Part shown: positions 55,653 to 64,000 of the stretch, piece after piece
Layout: every line of letters starts with the position of its first letter
How positions within the stretch are numbered: the first letter of the stretch is position 1
Assembly (NCBI RefSeq): GCF_016907875.1
Contig: NZ_JAFBCU010000001.1
Span: 2,170,001-2,234,000, forward strand
DNA from: Arthrobacter roseus
GTDB taxonomy: Bacteria; Actinomycetota; Actinomycetes; Actinomycetales; Micrococcaceae
Direction: 5' to 3'
Length of the DNA stretch: 64,000 nt
The notes under the pieces: model-generated
What the model saw: only the letters and a program-made list of their open reading frames with translations
The model's database searches: none
What the model was told of the DNA's origin: nothing
Translations under genes and position numbers: made by a program

Positions 55653-56612
55653 TCACACAGCGGGGAATGGGCCTGACTGCACAAGGTTCTCCGGGCTGCG
55701 GCCATTATTCAGCGCCTCAAGCTGTCTACGAAGCAGCGCACGAATCCGGGGATCAAAGGCTTCCGTGTTCCCTCCCGTATGAGGCGTAATGATGACGCCG
55801 TCGGCACCCCACAGCGGATGGTCCGCTGGTAAGGGTTCTGGATCAAACACATCGAGGGCCGCGCGCAATCGGCCCGCAACGACTTCGCGGGTTAGCGCCT
55901 CCGAATCCACCACACCGCCACGGGCAACGTTGACAACGAGGGCACCATCAGGCAGAGCACCCAGAACCTCGGCGCCGATCAGTTTGCGGGTGGCCTCCGT
56001 CAGAGGCGTGATGATGATGAGCACATCCGTCTGTTCCGCCAGCGCCACCAGGTCATCGGGTCCGTGAACTGTGCCGTCGTCGTCGTTCCTGGCTCTGCTG
56101 CCCACCCTGGCGAGCTCCACCTCGAACGGATCCAAGCGCCGGGCTATTTCGCGTCCAATACCGCCCACACCGATCAGCAGCACTCGTTTGTCCGCCAGTC
56201 CTGGATAGCGCCGGTGGTTCCACGCTGCCTGTCCCTGATCACGCACGGCATGTGCGATTCCACGTTGGGATGCCAGAACCAGTCCGACGGCGAGCTCAGC
56301 CGTTGCAGCCGCATGGACACCAGCAGCGCTGGCCAGACCAACGGCGGGCCCGATAATCTCCGGTAACCCCTCATATCCAGTGGACTGCGTCTGCACGAAC
56401 TTCAACGCGTCGATCCGCGACAACGCCGGAGCGCAGTCCGCCCCGTTGGCATAGGGAAGTACGACGCCGTCGATCTCTCCAAGGCTCAATCCCACGGGAG
56501 CTGACTTCAGGTCCCACAGACCCAGCCGAACCTGACCGGCGTGGGGACTCAATGCCTCCAATAACTCTGGTGTGGGAACGGTAAGGGTCTGCACAATGCG
56601 CTCACGGGCCAT
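55653..56612 (-). CDS. D-isomer-specific 2-hydroxyacid dehydrogenase
   Basis: A 319-residue NAD(P)-dependent dehydrogenase. The Rossmann motif is LLIGVGGIGREIARRL, followed by the catalytic arginine in NVARGGVVDSEAL, the glutamate in LDVFDPEPLPADHPLW and the histidine in ITPHTGGNTEAF. Likely substrates are glyoxylate, hydroxypyruvate or another short 2-keto acid; motifs do not decide. The ATG at 56612 (MARERIVQTLTVPT) starts the conserved part; a GTG 39 bases upstream has no ribosome-binding site. Confidence 0.88.
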   Translation of the reverse strand: MARERIVQTLTVPTPELLEALSPHAGQVRLGLWDLKSAPVGLSLGEIDGVVLPYANGADCAPALSRIDALKFVQTQSTGYEGLPEIIGPAVGLASAAGVHAAATAELAVGLVLASQRGIAHAVRDQGQAAWNHRRYPGLADKRVLLIGVGGIGREIARRLDPFEVELARVGSRARNDDDGTVHGPDDLVALAEQTDVLIIITPLTEATRKLIGAEVLGALPDGALVVNVARGGVVDSEALTREVVAGRLRAALDVFDPEPLPADHPLWGADGVIITPHTGGNTEAFDPRIRALLRRQLEALNNGRSPENLVQSGPFPAV

Positions 56613-56706
56613 ACCCCACAGGCTACAGTCTATGGACACTGCACGTGCCACGTCGTAACGTCAGAAGCAACGCGGGAACCAGACCGCGCGAATGAAGGAG
56701 ATTGTC

Positions 56707-57210
56707 ATGGAATGGGTCATCGGATTCATCGTTATCGTTGCCATAGTCGCCGTCGTGTGGTGGCTCTTGAACCGGGACTCCAACCGTGCCGACAGCCCGG
56801 ATTCACTGGACCATGCCCCTGGGACACTCCAGCACGGATTTTCCGACGTCGGCCAGCAGGTCCCCGTAACGTTCAGTAACCACGACGCGTCAACGCCCAG
56901 CGCAGGGCCAGGCCTTGGTGGCAAGGCGGCCATGGCACGCGACGAGGCTGCTGCCAGGCGCAGGACCGATGACACGGAACGGCCACATGCGTCAGGATCC
57001 AGCCGTGTGGACCATGAACCGGTCAACCCCAATGAGCCGTTCATCGAGGAAAACCCGACCGCAGACACCCCGGCGGGCCATCAGGACTCCGGCGTCGAGC
57101 CCGTGGCCGACAATGGGTCCGGAGACTGGGACATTGACGAATCCGAAACCGTCGTATCAAGACCCGGCGACGAGCACACAGCCGGATCTACCCACCGGCA
57201 GGACACCTAA
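56707..57210 (+). CDS. Single-pass membrane protein with long acidic tail
   Basis: A 167-residue protein with one N-terminal membrane segment (WVIGFIVIVAIVAVVWWLL, residues 2-20) and a long, polar, probably disordered tail rich in Asp, Glu, Ser and Pro, ending in THRQDT. No domain is recognised. AAGGAG lies 6 bases before the ATG at 56707, which decides the start over the ATG at 56692. It is divergent from the hydroxyacid dehydrogenase gene. Confidence 0.7.
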   Translation: MEWVIGFIVIVAIVAVVWWLLNRDSNRADSPDSLDHAPGTLQHGFSDVGQQVPVTFSNHDASTPSAGPGLGGKAAMARDEAAARRRTDDTERPHASGSSRVDHEPVNPNEPFIEENPTADTPAGHQDSGVEPVADNGSGDWDIDESETVVSRPGDEHTAGSTHRQDT

Positions 57211-57330
57211 TCAGAATGTCACAGGACTCGTAGCTCGATTTTTCGTTTCACGAATCTTGCTGGTAATGTTTCATGTCGTTGCCAGTGACTGATTCGGCCG
57301 GAAACGACAGCTTCTAGCGCAACGCGGAAC

Positions 57331-57406
57331 GCACCCCTAGCTCAACTGGCAGAGCAATTGACTCTTAATCAATGGGTTTCGGGTTCGAGTCCCGAGGGGT
57401 GCACCA
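57331..57406 (+). tRNA. tRNA-Lys (CTT)
   Basis: A 73-nt cloverleaf plus an encoded CCA. Acceptor GCACCCC pairs with GGGGTGC and discriminator A; the T-arm is TCGGGTTCGAGTCCCGA; the anticodon loop CTCTTAA gives CTT. A strong terminator follows after 4 bases. Confidence 0.96.
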
Positions 57407-57410
57407 AAGA

Positions 57411-57447
57411 AAAGCTCCGGTTGACCAACGGTCAATCGGAGCTTTTT
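57411..57447 (+). terminator. Terminator after tRNA-Lys
   Basis: A 16-bp stem with one G-U pair (arms AAAGCTCCGGTTGACC and GGTCAATCGGAGCTTT) closes a 3-base loop and runs into a U-tract. It ends the tRNA-Lys transcript. Confidence 0.9.
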
Positions 57448-57530
57448 CTGTCTCTGCTATTGCTACCTCGGTTTTCGTTTCCTGCGTGCAGCATGTGCCT
57501 GCACGCAGGAGGCCACTTCAAGGGTGCAAA

Positions 57531-58058
57531 TTACTCCCCAACGGCAACCGGAAGCAAATCTGGTTCTGTCTCGCTGGGCCTCACCGCAATGATGTCTGCG
57601 ACTGCCGGTTCCCCCGTAGTCTCCACGACATCCTTGACGCTCTGCTGAACGGCGAGTCCGCGGATGACGCTGAAGAGATGAGCTCGCAGCTCCTCCGATA
57701 ATAGTTCATCACCCTCGACGATCGTTGTCTCGACGTCGTGTGCGCAGGTCAACGCCTCAGTGCCTGCAGCGGTGATCGACACCATGTGGCTTCGGCGATC
57801 CAGGTCATTCCGAACGCGCGATACGTGACCGTGATTTTCCAACCGTGCCAGAGTCTTGCCCATCGTTTGAGCCTGAACATGCACGTTCTGTGCGAGGCGT
57901 GCCTGGGTCATGGGGCCCTCGTCGGCAAGAACTCCAAGGCCAATGACACCCGCATGTGTGACGCCAATGGAGGACAAGCGTTCATTCCACGCATGTTCTA
58001 CCAGACGCGCCGCTGTGGACAGTAGACGCCCTGTGGGCCATTGATCCATATTAGGCAC
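57531..58058 (-). CDS. MarR-family transcriptional regulator
   Basis: A 175-residue winged-helix regulator. The recognition region reads PMTQARLAQNVHVQAQTMGKTLARLENHGHVSRVRNDLDRRSHMVSITAAGTEAL, typical of MarR proteins with the DxRxx wing. I used the GTG at 58058 (7 bases after AAGGGG); the ATG at 58049 is the alternative, and the long upstream extension was rejected. An inverted repeat (AACGCT-GAT-AGCGTT) overlaps its likely -10 box, so it probably represses itself. It is divergent from bcp, which may be its target. Confidence 0.87.
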   Translation of the reverse strand: MPNMDQWPTGRLLSTAARLVEHAWNERLSSIGVTHAGVIGLGVLADEGPMTQARLAQNVHVQAQTMGKTLARLENHGHVSRVRNDLDRRSHMVSITAAGTEALTCAHDVETTIVEGDELLSEELRAHLFSVIRGLAVQQSVKDVVETTGEPAVADIIAVRPSETEPDLLPVAVGE

Positions 58059-58124
58059 TAAAAATCCCCTTACACATAACTGCCAGTCCGGCTCATCCGG
58101 GCCGACTCCCGAACCCTGCCATAT

Positions 58125-58144
58125 ATCATAACGCTGATAGCGTT
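58125..58144. promoter_or_regulatory. MarR-type operator between marR-like gene and bcp
   Basis: A perfect inverted repeat AACGCT-GAT-AGCGTT (58130-58144) adjoins TATGAT read leftward (58130-58125), a likely -10 box for the MarR-family gene. Half-site length and spacing fit MarR dimers. The same site lies about 65 bp upstream of the bcp start, so it could control both genes. Confidence 0.6.
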
Positions 58145-58210
58145 GGAGGACTTCCGATTCATCGAAAAAGTTACATTCTTTGCCGAATAGCAACAGAAAT
58201 GAGGACCACC

Positions 58211-58690
58211 GTGGACGCAGTCGACCATCGATTGTCCGTTGGAGATCCAGCGCCAAACTTCACTCTCAAAGATGCCAACGGCAAGGACGTGAGCCTCTCC
58301 GACTACAGGGGACGCCGCGTCGTCGTGTACTTCTACCCGGCCGCCGGCACACCCGGCTGCACCAAACAGGCCTGCGATTTCCAGGACAATCTCGAATCCT
58401 TATCAAGCCACGGATATCAGGTCTTGGGCATCTCCCCCGATGCACAGACCAAGCTGGCCCGCTTCGCTAAAAAGGAAGGTCTCGGCTTTCCGCTTCTGGC
58501 TGACCCGGAGCATACGGTCGCAGAATCTTTTGGCGCTTGGGGTGAGAAAAAGAACTACGGACGCGTTTACGAAGGACTGATCCGGTCGACGATTGTCATT
58601 GACAAAGATGGCGCAGTTGTCCTTGCGCAGTACAATGTCAAGGCCACCGGACATGTGGCGAAGCTGCGTCGGGACCTGAGTCTGGACTGA
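58211..58690 (+). CDS. bcp: Thioredoxin-dependent thiol peroxidase (Bcp/PrxQ)
   Basis: A 159-residue peroxiredoxin that reduces peroxides with thioredoxin. The active site reads FYPAAGTPGCTKQACDFQD: the peroxidatic cysteine is C50 and the resolving cysteine C55, the atypical two-cysteine arrangement of Bcp. GTG at 58211 lies 5 bases after AGGA; the ATG at 58199 has no ribosome-binding site. A MarR-family gene is divergent, so the enzyme may be controlled by an oxidant- or ligand-sensing regulator. Confidence 0.93.
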   Translation: MDAVDHRLSVGDPAPNFTLKDANGKDVSLSDYRGRRVVVYFYPAAGTPGCTKQACDFQDNLESLSSHGYQVLGISPDAQTKLARFAKKEGLGFPLLADPEHTVAESFGAWGEKKNYGRVYEGLIRSTIVIDKDGAVVLAQYNVKATGHVAKLRRDLSLD

Positions 58691-58725
58691 CGTCCGGTAC
58701 TCTTATATAGGTCCTTCTGGACTGC

Positions 58726-58807
<82 letters not shown>

Positions 58808-58833
58808 CAACATGTGCGTCAAGCAACACCCTG

Positions 58834-58866
58834 AGCCGCCCTGGTTTTGAACCGGGGCGGCTTTTT
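58834..58866 (+). terminator. Terminator after tRNA-Leu
   Basis: A 13-bp stem with one G-U pair (AGCCGCCCTGGTT against AACCGGGGCGGCT, 3-base loop) followed by a run of T. It ends the tRNA-Leu transcript before the fasciclin gene. Confidence 0.9.
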
Positions 58867-59022
58867 GCTGCCCGCCCCTTTCCGGCCTCGGCAGAAAGTT
58901 TTTAGATCCCACCCATCCATCTGATCACCCCGTCCGAATAGTCCATGAAACCTCGACACGGAAGGTTGAAATATCAAGGCAGGCACCGCCCGGTGCTGCA
59001 GACTAATCACCAGGAGAACCTC

Positions 59023-59703
59023 ATGAATACCAAGCGCAAAAGTCTCAGCATCCTCGGCGTCGCAGCAGTCGCCATGCTCGGTCTCTCCGCATGCAGCAGT
59101 GGCACGGAATCAGAAGACACGTCATCTGAATCACCCGTGAGCAGCGAGATGGCCAGCGAGTCACCGAGCTCGGAGTCATCGGAGATGGCTGATCCCGCAG
59201 CTAACCTGGTTGGACCGGGCTGCGCGGATTACGCAGCACAGGTTCCCGAGGGCGACGGATCCGTATCCGGTATGGCCATGGATCCCGTAGCCACAGCAGC
59301 TTCGAACAACCCGATCCTGACCACCCTGACGGCGGCCGTTTCCGGTGAGGTCAACCCGGATGTGGATCTGGTTGACACCCTCAACAGTGGCGAGTTCACC
59401 GTCTTCGCTCCCACCGACGACGCCTTCAAGAAGATCGACGCCGCCACGATGGAGAAGCTCGGCACAGACGCTGACCTGCTCTCCGGCATCCTGACCTACC
59501 ACGTCATCGAAGGTCAGCTCTCCCCCGATGAGATCGCCGGAACCCACACCACGGTCAACGGCGAAGAAGTAACTGTCAAGGGTGAAGGCGACATGATCAC
59601 CGTCGGTTCCTCCGACGCCGCCCTCGTTTGTGGTGGCGTTCAGACTGCCAACGCAACGGTCTACATGATCGATTCGGTCCTGATGCCGCCGGCAGCAAAG
59701 TAA
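59023..59703 (+). CDS. Fasciclin-domain lipoprotein
   Basis: A 226-residue surface lipoprotein. A signal sequence ends in the lipobox LGLSAC, followed by a Ser/Glu-rich linker and one fasciclin (FAS1) domain of about 140 residues with the H1/H2-type segments [31 protein letters not shown], and [15 protein letters not shown], ending [11 protein letters not shown]. It resembles mycobacterial MPT70/MPT83. Such proteins are thought to mediate adhesion. AGGAG lies 6 bases before the ATG at 59023. It stands alone, with a terminator after it. Confidence 0.92.
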   Translation: MNTKRKSLSILGVAAVAMLGLSACSSGTESEDTSSESPVSSEMASESPSSESSEMADPAANLVGPGCADYAAQVPEGDGSVSGMAMDPVATAASNNPILTTLTAAVSGEVNPDVDLVDTLNSGEFTVFAPTDDAFKKIDAATMEKLGTDADLLSGILTYHVIEGQLSPDEIAGTHTTVNGEEVTVKGEGDMITVGSSDAALVCGGVQTANATVYMIDSVLMPPAAK

Positions 59704-59744
59704 ACCACCTGACTCCTCCCTCTACTGGGGATCAGGCACGGCAG

Positions 59745-59778
59745 GAGCGGGTACCCGGATGACGGGTACCCGCTCTTT
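59745..59778 (+). terminator. Terminator after the fasciclin gene
   Basis: A perfect 13-bp stem (GAGCGGGTACCCG and CGGGTACCCGCTC, 5-base loop) followed by TTT, 42 bases after the fasciclin stop. Confidence 0.85.
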
Positions 59779-59787
59779 GCCTGTCCG

Positions 59788-59821
59788 GATCGTTTCCACG
59801 CACAGATCGTTTCCACGCACA
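59788..59821 (+). repeat. 17-bp perfect tandem duplication
   Basis: GATCGTTTCCACGCACA occurs twice in direct succession in the intergenic region before the substrate-binding protein gene. Function unknown; it may be replication slippage or a pair of binding sites. Confidence 0.85.
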
Positions 59822-59897
59822 GGGAACGCGAATGTTTCTCCATTAGACTGGCCTCTTCCATCAACCAGTTCTGCTGCGGCCATGCCCGAGGAGTCAC

Positions 59898-61610
59898 GTG
59901 CGAGCTCACCCAACAGGTCCCGGCCGGATACCTTCTGAACACAGACCCCATGCATGGTCTCTGGGCCTGAGGATCGCAGCCGCGGCCTCCGCACTTCTCA
60001 TGACCGCATGCACCGGAACCGCCCCTCCTGAGCAACCGACTACAGATCCTGGCACGACGACGTCGTCCGCTGCCTCCGCTGAAGGCACCTTCATCTTCGG
60101 TACTGGCGCCGCCCCTGCTGGGCTTGATCCCGCTCTTGTGGCGGACGCCGAAACCTACCGCGTAACGCTGCAGGTCATGGAGGGCCTGGTGGGCGTCGAC
60201 CCCATGACGTCCGCGCCCGCTCCGCTACTTGCCAAGAGCTGGACCGAGCTCAACGAAGGACGCTCGTACTCTTTCAAATTACGGGAAGACGTCACTTTTC
60301 ATGACGGCACAGCGTTCAACGCCGCAGCGGTCTGCGCGAACTTTGACCGCTGGTACACCCTTCCACCAGAGGCTCGCAAAGCATCCTCGGCAACGCCGTT
60401 CAAGACGGTCTTCGGCGGCTTTGCGGACACCCCTGAAATCAGCAACTACGAGAAGTGCACCGCCAGTTCTGAATTCACGGTGCGGATAGACCTCAGTCAC
60501 CGGTTCACAGGGTTCATTCCGGCAATGTCAATGCCCGGATTCGCCATTGCCTCACCCAAGGCGCTCAAGGAACTCTCAGCCGACAAGCCCGTATTTAAGC
60601 TTCAAGGCAGCAAGATCTCCCGGTACGCGCAGCAGCCCGTGGGCACGGGTCCGTACACCTTCACTAGCTGGAAGGATGACAAAGTCGTCCTCGATGCATA
60701 CCCGGACTATTGGGGTCAGCAAGGTGATGTGCAGCACGTAGTCTTCCGCGCCATCCGCGATTCGAATGCCAGACTTCGGGCCCTGCAGGAAGGTGCGATC
60801 GACGGCTATGACATGATCAGCGTTTCGACCGTCGCCGAGCTCGCCCGCAGCGGCAAACAAATCCTGCAACGCGATCCCTACTCAGTGCTGTATCTGGGGA
60901 TGAACCAGAAATTTCCGGGCCTGGAAGACAAAAAGATGCGTCAGGCCATCGCCCACGCCATTGACAAGGACGCTGTCCGCAATGGAGCTTTTCTGAACGG
61001 AACGAAGACCGCTGCCACCTTCATTCCACCAAAGCTCGCCATAGATGATGAGGGCCTCCCAACGTACAATCACGATCCGGAAAAAGCGCGAAGGCTCCTT
61101 GAAGAAGCCGGCTACAAGGGTGAGCCGCTGCCGTTCTACTACCCACGCAACGTGGCCAGACCGTACCTTCCCGCCCCGGAAAAGATTTACGCTGAGCTGA
61201 GCCGCCAGCTAACCGCCGTCGGGCTCAATATCCAGCCCGTCCCCATTGACTGGTCCGACGGCTATCTGGCCAGGGTGCAAGAGTCAGGTGACCGCGCTAT
61301 TCATCTACTGGGGTGGAACGGCAGCTACCAGGATCCGGACAATTTTGTGGGCCCACTCTTCGGTTCCTACAGCGAGGAGTTCGGATTCAGCGACAGCCAG
61401 TTATTCAGCAAGATCGACCGGGCCCGGACGCTCCAGGACGGAGACGAACGGCAAACTGCCTACCAGGACATCAATGATCAGATTGCCAATGTCATCCCGG
61501 CAGTTCCGCTTGTCTTCCCCATTTCAGCCCTAGCGGTGTCGGAGCAGGTGCAGTCCTATCCGGTCAGCCCTGTCCTCCATGAAGTCTTCAACAAAATCGA
61601 ACTTCGGTGA
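59898..61610 (+). CDS. Oligopeptide-type ABC substrate-binding lipoprotein
   Basis: A 570-residue SBP_bac_5-family binding protein. The lipobox is LMTAC (C38), preceded by an unusually long N-terminal part (about 20 residues before the hydrophobic core). The family core follows: TYRVTLQVMEGLVGVDPMTSAPAPLLAKSW, FKLREDVTFHDGTAFNAAAV, VGTGPYTFTSWKDDKVVLDAYPDYWG, and near the end VPLVFPISALAVSEQV. GTG at 59898 is 4 bases after AGGAG. No permease or ATPase is adjacent, so it is an orphan that must work with transporters encoded elsewhere. Confidence 0.9.
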   Translation: MRAHPTGPGRIPSEHRPHAWSLGLRIAAAASALLMTACTGTAPPEQPTTDPGTTTSSAASAEGTFIFGTGAAPAGLDPALVADAETYRVTLQVMEGLVGVDPMTSAPAPLLAKSWTELNEGRSYSFKLREDVTFHDGTAFNAAAVCANFDRWYTLPPEARKASSATPFKTVFGGFADTPEISNYEKCTASSEFTVRIDLSHRFTGFIPAMSMPGFAIASPKALKELSADKPVFKLQGSKISRYAQQPVGTGPYTFTSWKDDKVVLDAYPDYWGQQGDVQHVVFRAIRDSNARLRALQEGAIDGYDMISVSTVAELARSGKQILQRDPYSVLYLGMNQKFPGLEDKKMRQAIAHAIDKDAVRNGAFLNGTKTAATFIPPKLAIDDEGLPTYNHDPEKARRLLEEAGYKGEPLPFYYPRNVARPYLPAPEKIYAELSRQLTAVGLNIQPVPIDWSDGYLARVQESGDRAIHLLGWNGSYQDPDNFVGPLFGSYSEEFGFSDSQLFSKIDRARTLQDGDERQTAYQDINDQIANVIPAVPLVFPISALAVSEQVQSYPVSPVLHEVFNKIELR

Positions 61611-61733
61611 CGTGGCCCACACGCCCCTTGCTTCCGCAGCGAAAACCCAGCTGAACCCGATACTGAGATTACCCATGCGATCGAGGGCGCGATAAGCTTT
61701 CGAAGCCAGCACCCTTGCGAGTGGAGATAGAAG

Positions 61734-63230
61734 TTGACTGCGAATATTGCGACGGACCACGCCGCTGAGAACGTTGATGTAGTACTAATTGGCGGCGGCA
61801 TCATGAGTGCCACGCTGGGGACCTTCCTGAAGCAGTTGCAGCCCGATTGGAGCATCTCGCTTTTTGAGCGCCTGGATCAGGCTGGTCTGGAAAGCTCGGA
61901 TCCGTGGAATAACGCAGGCACCGGCCATTCGGCTCTGTGTGAACTCAATTACACGCCCGCGGCCAAGGACGGTAGCGTCGATCCGGCCAAAGCGGTCAAG
62001 ATCAACGAGCAGTTCCATGTATCCCGCCAGTTCTGGTCCCATCTCATCTCCAAAGGCCATATTGGGCCAGCACGTAACTTCATCAATCCTTTGCCACACA
62101 TGAGTTTTGTCTGGGGCGATTGGCAAGCTGAGTACCTGCAACGCAGGTTTGAGGCGCTTCGCTCTCAGCCCCTGTTCAAGACCATTGAGCACTCGGAAGA
62201 CCATGCGACCCTGGCCGACTGGACACCGTTGGTCATGAAGGACCGCGACCCATCCCAGCGCGTGGCCGGCTCACGAGTCGTCGGAGGAACCGACGTCGAT
62301 TTTGGCGCACTGTCGCGGGAGCTCACCTCCTATCTCGGTACATCAGGCGTAGATCTGAACTTCGGTCATGACGTTGATGATCTGGAGCGCTCCTCCTCGG
62401 GCGGGTGGAACGTAAAAGTCAAGAATCGGGCCAGCGGTGAAAAGCGCACTGTCCATGCCAAGTTCGTCTTTGTCGGCGCTGGTGGTGGAGCGCTGCATCT
62501 GCTCCAGCGTTCGGGAATTCCCGAGGGCCGCGGCTTCGGCGGCTTCCCTGTCTCCGGCCAGTTTCTTCGGTGCACCAACCCGGACGTGGTTGACCAGCAC
62601 AACGCCAAGGTCTATGGGCTGGCCGGCGTCGGTGCGCCGCCCATGTCAGTGCCTCACCTGGACACCCGTTTCGTCAATGGCGAGCGTTCTCTGCTGTTCG
62701 GTCCCTATGGCGGGTTCTCCACGAAGTTCCTCCGGAACGGATCCTTCCTCGACCTGCCGACGTCGGTTCGGCCATCGAACCTCGTTCCCATGCTGGCGGT
62801 AGCCAAGGATAATCTTGGCCTGGTCAAATATCTGGTGACGGAAGTCCTGAAGACCCGCAACGCAAAGAACGATGCGCTTCGGGCGTTCTTCCCGTCAGCC
62901 AACGCCGATCGCTGGGATCTGATCACTGCCGGTCAGCGTGTCCAGGTCATCAAGAAGGATGCCAAGAAGGGCGGAATTCTTCAGTTCGGCACGGAAGTCA
63001 TCACCTCCGCTGATGGTTCCATAGGCGCACTGCTCGGTGCCTCTCCCGGAGCTTCAACGGCAGCACCAATCATGGTGGACCTCCTGAAGCGGTGTTTCCC
63101 GAAGCACATGGATGCTTGGGAGCCCAAGCTCCGGGAAATGATCCCTGGCTACGACGTCAAGCTCAATGAAAATGAGTCGCTGGCGGACGAGATTATTGCT
63201 CACACGGGTAAAGTGCTCAACCTTTCGTAG
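61734..63230 (+). CDS. mqo: Malate:quinone oxidoreductase
   Basis: Membrane-associated FAD enzyme that oxidises malate to oxaloacetate and passes electrons to the quinone pool. The 498-residue protein begins with the FAD site [17 protein letters not shown] (residues 16-32) and has the family motifs [32 protein letters not shown] and [18 protein letters not shown]. The TTG at 61734 follows GGAG by 7 bases. It supports the TCA cycle in place of or alongside malate dehydrogenase, as in Corynebacterium. Confidence 0.95.
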   Translation: MTANIATDHAAENVDVVLIGGGIMSATLGTFLKQLQPDWSISLFERLDQAGLESSDPWNNAGTGHSALCELNYTPAAKDGSVDPAKAVKINEQFHVSRQFWSHLISKGHIGPARNFINPLPHMSFVWGDWQAEYLQRRFEALRSQPLFKTIEHSEDHATLADWTPLVMKDRDPSQRVAGSRVVGGTDVDFGALSRELTSYLGTSGVDLNFGHDVDDLERSSSGGWNVKVKNRASGEKRTVHAKFVFVGAGGGALHLLQRSGIPEGRGFGGFPVSGQFLRCTNPDVVDQHNAKVYGLAGVGAPPMSVPHLDTRFVNGERSLLFGPYGGFSTKFLRNGSFLDLPTSVRPSNLVPMLAVAKDNLGLVKYLVTEVLKTRNAKNDALRAFFPSANADRWDLITAGQRVQVIKKDAKKGGILQFGTEVITSADGSIGALLGASPGASTAAPIMVDLLKRCFPKHMDAWEPKLREMIPGYDVKLNENESLADEIIAHTGKVLNLS

Positions 63231-63286
63231 TTTTCCTGCGGGCCACACCAGTGTCCGGAGTCAGTCTTTTCCTGTGAGGCGGTCCG

Positions 63287-64000
63287 ATGTTCAGACTGGC
63301 AAAGCTTTCGCTGGCCAACAGGGCACTTATTGCCTTGATCACCGTGTTTGCTGCTGTCTTTGGTGTGATCACCATGGGTTCGCTCAAACAGGAGCTCATC
63401 CCGTCTCTTGAGTTCCCGCAGATCACGGTCATTTCGGCTATGCCGGGGGCATCGCCTGAGGTGGTTGACAAGCAAGTCAGTGAGCCGCTCGAAAGTGCCC
63501 TCAACGCCGTCGAGGGACTCGAATCCTCGTCCAGTACGTCGCGGACAGGAATTTCCACTGTCAGCCTGACTTTTGCCTACGGTACTGATTTGGACCGCGC
63601 ACGCGGCCAGGTGGATCGCGCCATTTCGACTGCTGAGCAGGCACTACCGGAAGATGTAGCCCCCAATGCTCTGGCTGGCAGCATCAGTGACCTTCCGATT
63701 GTCTTCATGGCGGTGTCCTCGGATCAGTCGCTGAGTGAGCTCAAAAGTGACCTCGAGCGGCTGACGATCCCCCGTCTTCAGAAGATCGACGGCGTCCGCA
63801 GCGCAGAGGTCACCGGTGGCACAACCCGTCATATCGCGGTGCTCCCAGATCAGGCTAAATTGACGGCTGCGGGCTTGACGACCCCGGACGTCCTTGATGC
63901 CCTGGAGAAGAATGGGTCCCTGATTCCGGTCGGCGTCCTGGACACTGGCGAGAAGGCGTTGACAATCCAGATCGGCAGCCCGATTGAGTCCCTCGATGAT
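63287..64000 (+). CDS. RND-family efflux transporter, N-terminal part
   Basis: The first 238 residues of an AcrB/MMPL-type RND transporter that runs off the right edge. The first membrane segment (ALIALITVFAAVFGVITMGSL, residues 13-33) is followed by the porter region with ELIPSLEFPQITVISAMPGASPEVVDKQVSEPLESALNAVEGLESS, SLTFAYGTDLDRARGQVDRAI, and LPEDVAPNALAG, all usual in AcrB-like pumps. GAGGCGG precedes the ATG. It follows mqo by 56 bases with no strong terminator seen between. Confidence 0.88.
   Translation, partial: MFRLAKLSLANRALIALITVFAAVFGVITMGSLKQELIPSLEFPQITVISAMPGASPEVVDKQVSEPLESALNAVEGLESSSSTSRTGISTVSLTFAYGTDLDRARGQVDRAISTAEQALPEDVAPNALAGSISDLPIVFMAVSSDQSLSELKSDLERLTIPRLQKIDGVRSAEVTGGTTRHIAVLPDQAKLTAAGLTTPDVLDALEKNGSLIPVGVLDTGEKALTIQIGSPIESLDD

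Noticed and set aside
58059-58256. Long N-terminal extension of the MarR-family protein
   Set aside because: It would span the palindromic operator and promoter, and GTG 58058 has a well-spaced AAGGGG.
58922-58936. GATCACCCCG resembling a repeat arm before the fasciclin gene
   Set aside because: No matching second arm or terminal sequences nearby; chance match.

Overview
The window is chromosomal DNA of a high-GC Gram-positive bacterium, most likely a member of the Micrococcaceae (Arthrobacter-like). This rests on recognisable protein families and on the gene order ltbR / leuC-leuD-murA-plsC-gpsA-ddl, with thiL and a dynamin-like GTPase pair beside it, together with the ilvB-ilvN-ilvC-serA and ilvE-leuB groups. 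No database search was possible, so family names come from motifs and general protein knowledge.

Layout. 0-3.3 kb: start of an LCP cell-wall ligase, dTDP-rhamnose genes (rmlB and a fused rmlC-rmlD) and a DUF3515 lipoprotein. 3.3-15.7 kb: a mostly leftward housekeeping block (NeuD-like acyltransferase, ddl, gpsA, plsC, murA, leuD, leuC), the divergent IclR regulator, thiL and two overlapping dynamin-like GTPases. 15.7-22.2 kb: a visibly AT-richer surface-polysaccharide island (LicD-type transferase, CatB-type acyltransferase, TagD-type cytidylyltransferase, DUF6492 protein, two GT4 glycosyltransferases) ending next to tRNA-Glu and tRNA-Gln. 22.7-25.8 kb: gltX, then a divergent pair formed by a 53-residue secreted peptide with a duplicated C-terminal VGSWPN motif and a cytoplasmic helical-repeat protein. 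25.8-31.9 kb: a GH18/CBM protein divergent from a GT2 synthase, a STAS-like protein and a GGDEF-EAL protein, which looks like a c-di-GMP-linked exopolysaccharide locus. 32-37.4 kb: TM2 protein, photolyase, membrane protein, FAH-family hydrolase, ilvE, leuB. 37.7-43 kb: a two-component system followed by a MacB/FtsX-type ABC exporter. 43-45 kb: a DUF559/AbiEi-like protein and an orphan helical protein, both ending inside copies of a 74-bp palindromic repeat. 45-54 kb: metG, serA, ilvC, ilvN, ilvB with an attenuator leader peptide, and ilvD. 54-64 kb: LysR, 2-hydroxyacid dehydrogenase, tRNA-Lys, MarR divergent from bcp, tRNA-Leu, fasciclin lipoprotein, oligopeptide-binding lipoprotein, mqo and the start of an RND pump.

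How the parts fit. Branched-chain amino acid synthesis dominates: leuB, leuC, leuD, ilvB, ilvN, ilvC, ilvD and ilvE are all present, with two visible control points (an inverted repeat between ltbR and leuC, and an ilv leader peptide MQLVSVVLISRRVA followed by an intrinsic terminator). Cell-envelope synthesis is the second theme. The candidate for a previously undescribed system is the secreted-peptide / helical-repeat pair at 24.4-25.8 kb, whose architecture resembles Rap-Phr or other RRNPP peptide signalling of Firmicutes but lies in an actinobacterium. The second candidate is the neighbouring GT2-GH18-STAS-GGDEF/EAL locus.
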